A stretch of DNA of 64,000 nt from a candidate division TA06 bacterium (GTDB lineage Bacteria; Edwardsbacteria; AC1; EtOH8): NCBI GenBank assembly GCA_016235665.1, contig JACRJI010000001.1, forward strand, positions 62,001 through 126,000, in the 5' to 3' direction. The notes under the pieces are model-generated. The model worked only from the letters and a program-made list of their open reading frames with translations. It was not told where the DNA came from and ran no database searches. Positions within the stretch are counted from its first letter, which is position 1. Each line of letters starts with the position of its first letter. Shown here one piece after another: positions 59,431 to 64,000 of this stretch. Made by a program: the position numbers and the translations under genes.

Positions 59431-59966
59431 TTGCCTTTGTCCCCGGCTTTGGCGCTTAGCTCTTTGAGCTGTTTTTTCAGTAATTGCCGTTTGATCGGGC
59501 TAAGATGATCTATGAAAAGCACCCCGCTGAGGTGGTCCATCTCATGCAAAAACACCCGGGCCAAAAAGTCGGAAGCCTCCAGTTCCAGCGGGTTGCCGTC
59601 CCGGTCCAGCCCGGTGACGGTCACGTTCTGGGGCCGGGCCACATCGGCGTACATCCCGGGGAAACTAAGGCATCCCTCCTGGTAGACGATCTTGCCGTCG
59701 GAGGCCTGCAGTTTGGGGTTGATCAGTATCAGCGGCTTGGCATTTTTGGGATCCAAAGCCGGCAGGTTAATGATGCACAGGGCCAGCGAATGCCCCACCT
59801 GAGGCGCAGCCAGGCCCAACCCCCGGGCCGAAGCCAGTGATTCGATCATCTGCTCGGCCAAAGAAATCAGCCGGCCATCGATGTTCTTCACCGGCTCGGT
59901 CTTTTGCCTCAGCACCGGGTCGCCGTAGACCCTGATGGGAAGTATTTTTTGTTTGGTTGCTGGCAT
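59427..59966 (-). CDS. def: Peptide deformylase
   Basis: Def removes the formyl group from new proteins. The product (about 179 residues from ATG at 59966) has the three family motifs: GLGLAAPQVG, EGCLSFPG with the metal Cys, and HEMDHLSGVLFID with the metal His pair and Glu. The initial IRVYGDPVLRQKTEPV is typical. ATG at 59975 or 59999 are alternatives; the longest start runs into an intergenic repeat. No clear ribosome site was found for any of them. It is followed by the Sua5 fusion with an ATGA overlap. Confidence 0.95.
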   Translation of the reverse strand: MPATKQKILPIRVYGDPVLRQKTEPVKNIDGRLISLAEQMIESLASARGLGLAAPQVGHSLALCIINLPALDPKNAKPLILINPKLQASDGKIVYQEGCLSFPGMYADVARPQNVTVTGLDRDGNPLELEASDFLARVFLHEMDHLSGVLFIDHLSPIKRQLLKKQLKELSAKAGDKGK

Positions 59967-60003
59967 CTCTCTCATGCCACTAAGACACGAAGGCACCAAT
60001 ACA

Positions 60004-60037
60004 ATTTACGATTCACGATTTACAATTTACGAATTTA
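60004..60037. repeat. Heptamer tandem array upstream of def
   Basis: ATTTACG, ATTCACG, ATTTACA, ATTTACG and AATTTA follow one another with a 7-bp period. Next to it are CTTAGTGTC/CTTGGTGGC-type sequences common in intergenic regions of this window. The 7-bp period is the same as in the array inside guaA. Confidence 0.75.
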
Positions 60038-60062
60038 GTGTCTTGGTGGCTTGGCGGCAGAT

Positions 60063-60389
60063 TTACTTTTCCAGTTTGACAGTGACCGTGGACTTTTGCA
60101 CTTCTATCTTGACGTTCTCGTCGATCTTGACCACCACCACGTTGCGGGTGTCGTCAACCCCGACCACGGTTCCGTGGATCCCGCCTGCGGCGATGACCTT
60201 GTCGCCCTTCTGCAGGCTTTTCAGCATCTGGGCGTGTTTCTTCTGCTGACGCTGCTGGGGAAGAATCAGCAAAACGTAGATGATGACAAACATGATGACG
60301 ATGGGCAGCAAACCCAGCAAACCGCCGCCGCTTTGCTGTCCAGCAGCCGGGGCGCCCGGCTGCCCCATGGCAAATGCTATTCCGAACAA
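60063..60389 (-). CDS. yajC: Preprotein translocase accessory subunit YajC
   Basis: YajC joins SecDF at the Sec translocase. The 108-residue product begins with a short Gly/Gln/Pro-rich head, then one membrane segment (LGLLPIVIMFVIIYVLLILP), then the hallmark QRQQKKHAQMLKSLQKGDKV and a beta-rich tail with GGIHGTVVGVDDTRNVVVV. It starts with TTG at 60389 with AAGGAG seven bases upstream; an internal ATG seven codons later lacks a site. It lies downstream of cdd in the same direction and upstream of def; secD/secF are not in the window. Confidence 0.93.
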   Translation of the reverse strand: MFGIAFAMGQPGAPAAGQQSGGGLLGLLPIVIMFVIIYVLLILPQQRQQKKHAQMLKSLQKGDKVIAAGGIHGTVVGVDDTRNVVVVKIDENVKIEVQKSTVTVKLEK

Positions 60390-60403
60390 AGTTTTCTCTC
60401 CTT

Positions 60404-60823
60404 TTATTGTTTATTGTTTTTTAATGAACTTGGTCCAAAGGCCAGAGGCAGGAGTTTCTTCAGCGAAGTCTTCATGGATACTTTCTTCCCGGCCATTATC
60501 ACTTCCAGGTCGGGGGCAAACTCGTTCAGCACCTGACGGCAGGCCCCGCAGGGTGCGGTAGGTTCCGGGGAATCGGAGACAATGGCGATGGCGATGAAAT
60601 CTCTCTCCCCCCGCCCCACCGCTTGGAACACGGCATTGCGCTCGGCACAGCAGGTCAGCCCGTAGGATGCGTTCTCCACATTGCAGCCGGTGTAGACCTG
60701 CCCGCTTTTGGCCAGCAGGGCCGCGCCCACCTTGAACTTTGAATACGGTGCATAGGCCTTCTCTTTGGCTTTTTTTGCGGCTGAGATCAACTCGGTTTGG
60801 CTTATTTTTTTCTTTTGTATCAT
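60404..60823 (-). CDS. cdd: Cytidine deaminase
   Basis: Cdd deaminates cytidine and deoxycytidine in pyrimidine salvage. From ATG at 60823 the product has 139 residues: YAPYSKFKVGAALLAKSG, TGCNVENASYGLTCCAERNA with the zinc-binding Cys and catalytic Glu (CAE), and PCGACRQVLNEF with the other zinc Cys pair. The length fits the small homotetrameric type. GGAAAGG lies very near the ATG; a longer reading to 60874 lacks homology and is rejected. It lies downstream of deoB in the same direction, a common salvage pair. Confidence 0.94.
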   Translation of the reverse strand: MIQKKKISQTELISAAKKAKEKAYAPYSKFKVGAALLAKSGQVYTGCNVENASYGLTCCAERNAVFQAVGRGERDFIAIAIVSDSPEPTAPCGACRQVLNEFAPDLEVIMAGKKVSMKTSLKKLLPLAFGPSSLKNNKQ

Positions 60824-60880
60824 ATCCTTTCCAGTATGACGCTGATTCCAGCAGACCCCGCAGATAGAATTCATACCCTG

Positions 60881-60910
60881 ATCATGAAAATCTTGTAAAT
60901 CCTGTCAAAA
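60881..60910. repeat. Arm of the TGACAGGATTTAC-family repeat at the deoB 3' end
   Basis: The plus strand reads ATCATGAAAATCTTGTAAAT followed by CCTGTCAAAA. The minus-strand TGA of TGACAGG is the stop codon of deoB, so the repeat abuts or ends the gene. Confidence 0.6.
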
Positions 60911-62080
60911 AATAATCTCCGGCCAGAAACTTGTTCCCTGTCCGGTTCCATCGATTCCGAAGATCTCCGCCAGGGTGGCCGCGATGTCGGCAAAGCTCTT
61001 TCTGGTTCCCAGGTCGACCCCGGCTTTGATCCCCGGGCTGTAGGCCAGCAGGGGCGTATATTCCCGGGAGTGGTCGGTGGACGGAGTGGTGGGGTCGTTG
61101 CCGTGGTCGGCGGTGATCAATAGCAGATCGTCTCCGGTCATGACCTTCAGCAGTTCCGGCAGCCAGGCGTCGAAGTCCTGCAGGCCTTTGTAGAAACCCA
61201 GGACATCATTGCGGTGTCCCCAGCTCATGTCAAAGTCCACCAGGTTGGCCATCAGCAGGCCGTGCTTGAGACCGGACAGGGCTTTGAGGATCTTTTCCAT
61301 GCCGTCCCGGTTGTCATCGGTGTGAATGCTTTGAGTCAATCCCTGGCCAGCGAACAGGTCGTTGATCTTGCCCACCCCCATCACCTGCAGGCCGCTTTTC
61401 TTGACCCAGTCCAGTACCGTGGATTTGAAAGGTTTCAGGGAAAAGTCTTTCCGGTGCCCGCCCACCCTCTGATAATTGCCGGTAGTCCCGGTGAACGGCC
61501 GGGCGATGACCCGGCCCACCGCGTGTTCTCCGGTCAGGATGTCCCTGGCCTTCTGGCACCATTCATAAAGCTGCTCCAGGGGGACTATTCCCTCGTGGCA
61601 GGCGACCTGAAACACGCTGTCGGCCGAGGTGTAGACTATGGGGAATCCGGTCTTGACGTGCTGGTCCCCCAGTTCTTTGATGATCACGGTTCCAGAGGCC
61701 ACCTGGTTGGCCAAAATGTCCCGGCCTATGGCCTTTTTGAAGGGATCTATGATCTCCGGCGGGAACCCGGCAGGGTAGGTGGGCAATGGCTTTTCGGTGA
61801 CCAGTCCTGCAATCTCCCAGTGCCCGAAGGTGGAGTCCTTGCCCTTGGAGCGTTCGGTCAGTTTGCCCCAGCAGCCCTGGGACGAGGGATTTGGGGGAAG
61901 GCCTTTGATATCAATTATATTGCCCAGCCCCATTGCCTGCAGGTTGGGCAGGGTCAGCCCGCCGGGGACCGCCCGGGAAAGGTTGCCCAGCGTATTGCTG
62001 CCCCGGTCGCCGAAATCGGCGGCATCGGGCAGTTCCCCCGCTCCGCAGCCGTCCAGGATTATCAGAATGGCCCTTTTCAT
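60905..62080 (-). CDS. deoB: Phosphopentomutase
   Basis: DeoB interconverts ribose 1- and 5-phosphate (and deoxy forms), linking nucleoside salvage with sugars. From ATG at 62080 the product has 391 residues: [20 protein letters not shown] with metal Asp, [23 protein letters not shown] with the phosphothreonine site, [28 protein letters not shown] and [20 protein letters not shown]. The start is set by homology; a longer reading to 62149 covers the palindromic repeat. A GAG-type site lies eight bases before the ATG. cdd follows. Confidence 0.96.
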   Translation of the reverse strand: MKRAILIILDGCGAGELPDAADFGDRGSNTLGNLSRAVPGGLTLPNLQAMGLGNIIDIKGLPPNPSSQGCWGKLTERSKGKDSTFGHWEIAGLVTEKPLPTYPAGFPPEIIDPFKKAIGRDILANQVASGTVIIKELGDQHVKTGFPIVYTSADSVFQVACHEGIVPLEQLYEWCQKARDILTGEHAVGRVIARPFTGTTGNYQRVGGHRKDFSLKPFKSTVLDWVKKSGLQVMGVGKINDLFAGQGLTQSIHTDDNRDGMEKILKALSGLKHGLLMANLVDFDMSWGHRNDVLGFYKGLQDFDAWLPELLKVMTGDDLLLITADHGNDPTTPSTDHSREYTPLLAYSPGIKAGVDLGTRKSFADIAATLAEIFGIDGTGQGTSFWPEIIF

Positions 62081-62106
62081 TAATTTCTCAACTGCTTCCG
62101 ATTTTT

Positions 62107-62174
62107 TGACAGGATTTACAAGATTTCCATGATTATTATTTGGAAACAACCCGGTTAATCATGTTAATCCTGTC
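62107..62174. repeat. Palindromic intergenic element, second full copy
   Basis: It starts TGACAGGATTTACAAGATTT and ends CCGGTTAATCATGTTAATCC followed by TGTC; the ends are inverted repeats of about 20 bases. It matches the element at 21981-22077 except for a shorter middle. Confidence 0.7.
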
Positions 62175-62242
62175 TTATCCAAGGGAATAGAACATCAGTT
62201 AAGATCAATTATCGCATATTTTTTGCCGGTTGTAAATAGCAA

Positions 62243-62270
62243 AACGCCCCCCGCCGAAGCGGGGGGCGTT
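62243..62270 (-). terminator. Intrinsic terminator with TTCG tetraloop after the Ig-like gene
   Basis: On the minus strand AACGCCCCCCGC and GCGGGGGGCGTT form a perfect 12-bp stem closed by a TTCG loop, followed by TTGC; the stem ends in TT and TT follows. It ends transcription of the surface-protein gene before the deoB upstream region. Confidence 0.9.
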
Positions 62271-62291
62271 AATGCCTGTCTTGATATTATG

Positions 62292-64000
62292 CTACCAGGC
62301 CAGGACTTGTATCCTGTCCAGGAATGCGCCGTCGGCGGTATTGGTGATCGCATCGGTGTCAAATGCGAAGGCCACCTTAACCTGGGTTCCGGTCACCGGG
62401 AAGCTCATGTTGCCTGAATTACCCCAACCAGTGTTGCCGTAAATGACCCAAGTAGCCCATCCAGACCATGTGCCGTCAGCCAGCCGGTAGGAATAAATGG
62501 TTCTCATCCTGTCGACTGCGCCTTCGATTTGAACATAACGGTCGTAGGAAAGGCTGGCGTTGCCATACCAGGTCAGGTCTATGATTGGCATTACCAGTGT
62601 GTCGTGAACCTCTGCGATGGGATTATACAGGTAGCTGGTATCGGCATCAACACCGCAATGCCAGAGGTAATTTCCACCGAACCCGCTGGGGTTCTGGCTG
62701 GCAAACAATGTTGACCTGTGCCACAGCTGGGGAGTGGTACCCCGGGTGCTCCAGCCGATGTTGCCGCTTTCCACCATGTCGTAGAACAGGATGGTCCGGA
62801 AACCGCTGGAATAGCTGGCATTCTTCCAAAGGTCATCGGCCGGCTTGTAAGTCCCCACACTGGTGACATAGGCGGCCTCGCCGGGGATGCCGTTGTTGTT
62901 CTCGTCCAGCATCAATCCGGATGTATCCCGAACCTGGCGGCTGACCCAGATGGTCCCGGCGCCGTCGAAATTCTCCAGGGTATAGCGGACCAGCATGGTG
63001 TCAGGCATGATGGTGATGGTGCCGGGAACGTATTGCTCGTAGTTGGCGTCGTTGTAGATCTTGATGTAATTTGAATTCAGGTAGGCAGCGTTCATCTTGC
63101 GGTTGAACTGGATGTACATGGAACGAAAACGGGTTCCGTCCCAATCGTCAAAAAATGTGTTGATGACCCTGAGGTTGCTGGAACTGGGGACACCGCCGTT
63201 GCGGGGATCGTAGGTCCGGAACTTGACCCTCTCACGGTCCAAGGCTTCATTCTCGGCTAAGCCGTTGCCATTGCCGTCAAGGCTGTTGCCTTTCATGTCC
63301 TTGATGGTGGTCTTGACCGTCAGGAAGTAATCGGTGGCCGTTGTAAGAGTGGGATGGAACCTGACGATGTACCAGGTGGGGGCAAAATCATCGATGACTG
63401 TAATTGCTCCCAAGCTGACCACCTGGCCGCTGGCTGTTGTCAGTTCAAAGGCCGAAGCGGTAAGGGTGGCGGCATCCACGCTGTCGTTGTCAAATATGTT
63501 GATCTCGATGGAATCGGTCAGGCTGAAATAGATCCTCTCGTTGGTGGGATCAGCGACGGTGATGGTGGGGGGGGTTACGTCAACCCAAGCCACCGCGGAG
63601 TTGTTGCCCCAGAACTGGGTCTTTTTGCTGTCCTGTGGGTCAATAAAATCGTTGCCGTTGCCGTCCAAAGCGTGACCGTGAATGTCCCGGACATTGGTTG
63701 TCACCGTTACCATGTAGCTCAGGTCGTCATCCCAGCTGGTGGCTTTGATGATAGCCTTTTTGGTGCCCACGTTGTAGGTCACGGTATAGGGGATGGCAGT
63801 AGTGGGAGATTCCACGTCCTGCAGCAGGATATTTGTGGTATTGATGGTGCCGGCGTTCATGTCGGCGTCGAACAGGATGCCGATCTCGTCGTAGGCCGGG
63901 TTCTGGAACAGGGTGTTATCACCGTCCAGCGTGCTGATATCAATGACCTTGGGGCCTTTGGATTCCATGGCCTGAGTGGCGTTAAAGCTGTCGGTGCTCG
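62292..64000 (-). CDS. Large surface protein with SbsA-type Ig-like domains, N-terminus outside the window
   Basis: The reading frame is open from the stop at 62292 to base 64000, so about 569 residues are present and the start is missing. At least three Ig-like domains of the SbsA/BIg_5 type are seen, each with ILFDADMNAGTINTTNILLQ-like starts (for example IQFNRKMNAAYLNSNYIKIY) and VTTNVRDIHGHALDGNGNDF or TVKTTIKDMKGNSLDGNGNG loops. The last 190 residues (LFYDMVESGNIGWSTRG, LWHRSTLFASQNPSGFGGNY) resemble MAM/CUB-like domains of secreted peptidases. It lacks a T9SS tail in the part seen. It is likely exported; a terminator follows. Confidence 0.8.
   Translation of the reverse strand, partial: STDSFNATQAMESKGPKVIDISTLDGDNTLFQNPAYDEIGILFDADMNAGTINTTNILLQDVESPTTAIPYTVTYNVGTKKAIIKATSWDDDLSYMVTVTTNVRDIHGHALDGNGNDFIDPQDSKKTQFWGNNSAVAWVDVTPPTITVADPTNERIYFSLTDSIEINIFDNDSVDAATLTASAFELTTASGQVVSLGAITVIDDFAPTWYIVRFHPTLTTATDYFLTVKTTIKDMKGNSLDGNGNGLAENEALDRERVKFRTYDPRNGGVPSSSNLRVINTFFDDWDGTRFRSMYIQFNRKMNAAYLNSNYIKIYNDANYEQYVPGTITIMPDTMLVRYTLENFDGAGTIWVSRQVRDTSGLMLDENNNGIPGEAAYVTSVGTYKPADDLWKNASYSSGFRTILFYDMVESGNIGWSTRGTTPQLWHRSTLFASQNPSGFGGNYLWHCGVDADTSYLYNPIAEVHDTLVMPIIDLTWYGNASLSYDRYVQIEGAVDRMRTIYSYRLADGTWSGWATWVIYGNTGWGNSGNMSFPVTGTQVKVAFAFDTDAITNTADGAFLDRIQVLAW

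Noticed and set aside
62081-62149. Longer deoB start
   Set aside because: The added codons are made by the palindromic element and lack homology to DeoB.

Overview
The window is a gene-dense stretch of a bacterial chromosome, with GC content by eye in the mid-50s. Nearly all genes lie on the minus strand; the exception is one four-gene plus-strand island (31521-37281). No single gene names the species. A propeller protein ends in a type IX secretion (T9SS)-like C-terminal sorting domain. An Ig-like surface protein, many TPR proteins, a folK plus deoxynucleoside kinase pair and full -35/-10 promoters are also present. Together they suggest an uncultured lineage of the Fibrobacteres-Chlorobi-Bacteroidetes (FCB) superphylum, of the Edwardsbacteria/TA06/Zixibacteria kind. 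This placement is an inference with low to moderate confidence.

Layout. 1-4.6 kb: nucleotide and one-carbon genes (deoxynucleoside kinase, folK, dCMP deaminase, glyA, rpiB) with a TlpA-like thioredoxin. 4.9-11.5 kb: a duplicated butyryl-phosphate module (two ptb, two buk) interleaved with a PAS-GGDEF diguanylate cyclase, a SpoIIAA/STAS-like protein, a DUF4180 protein and a GIY-YIG gene bracketed by palindromic repeats. 11.5-23.8 kb: TPR proteins, guaA, a HEAT-repeat protein, purH, a flavodoxin, an amidohydrolase, archaeal-type phosphoglycerate mutase, a PHP phosphoesterase and an ExeA-like ATPase. 24.0-31.4 kb: a tightly overlapping operon of a geranylgeranyl-reductase-like flavoprotein, a TPR protein, a GT2 glycosyltransferase, a B12-type radical SAM protein, a TMTC-like membrane protein and a SpoIID lipoprotein. 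31.5-37.3 kb: the plus-strand island of propeller protein, GT4, GT-C-like and GT2. 37.3-50 kb: smpB facing a tRNA-Leu, signalling genes (REC-GAF-GGDEF, a very large class III cyclase-like protein, PAS and GGDEF proteins), creatininase, a second TMTC-like protein, rhomboid and a vWA membrane protein. 50-57.8 kb: a replication cluster, gyrA, gyrB, dciA and recF. 57.8-62.1 kb: tRNA-Val, a Sua5-phosphatase fusion, def, yajC, cdd and deoB. 62.3 kb to the edge: a partial Ig-like surface protein.

Three themes stand out. First, small dispersed repeats: several families of palindromes and 7- and 11-bp tandem arrays sit between genes, and some lie inside or at the ends of conserved genes (guaA, purH, a small gene after gyrB), read through in frame. 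Second, glycosylation: the set of GGR-like reductase, Dpm1-like GT2 and TMTC-like GT-C proteins could form a lipid-carrier-dependent protein O-glycosylation pathway resembling the dolichol-phosphate route; this is a hypothesis. Third, nucleotide signalling: three GGDEF proteins, one with a Glu in place of the receiver phospho-Asp, and a 925-residue cyclase-like protein with an unusual architecture.
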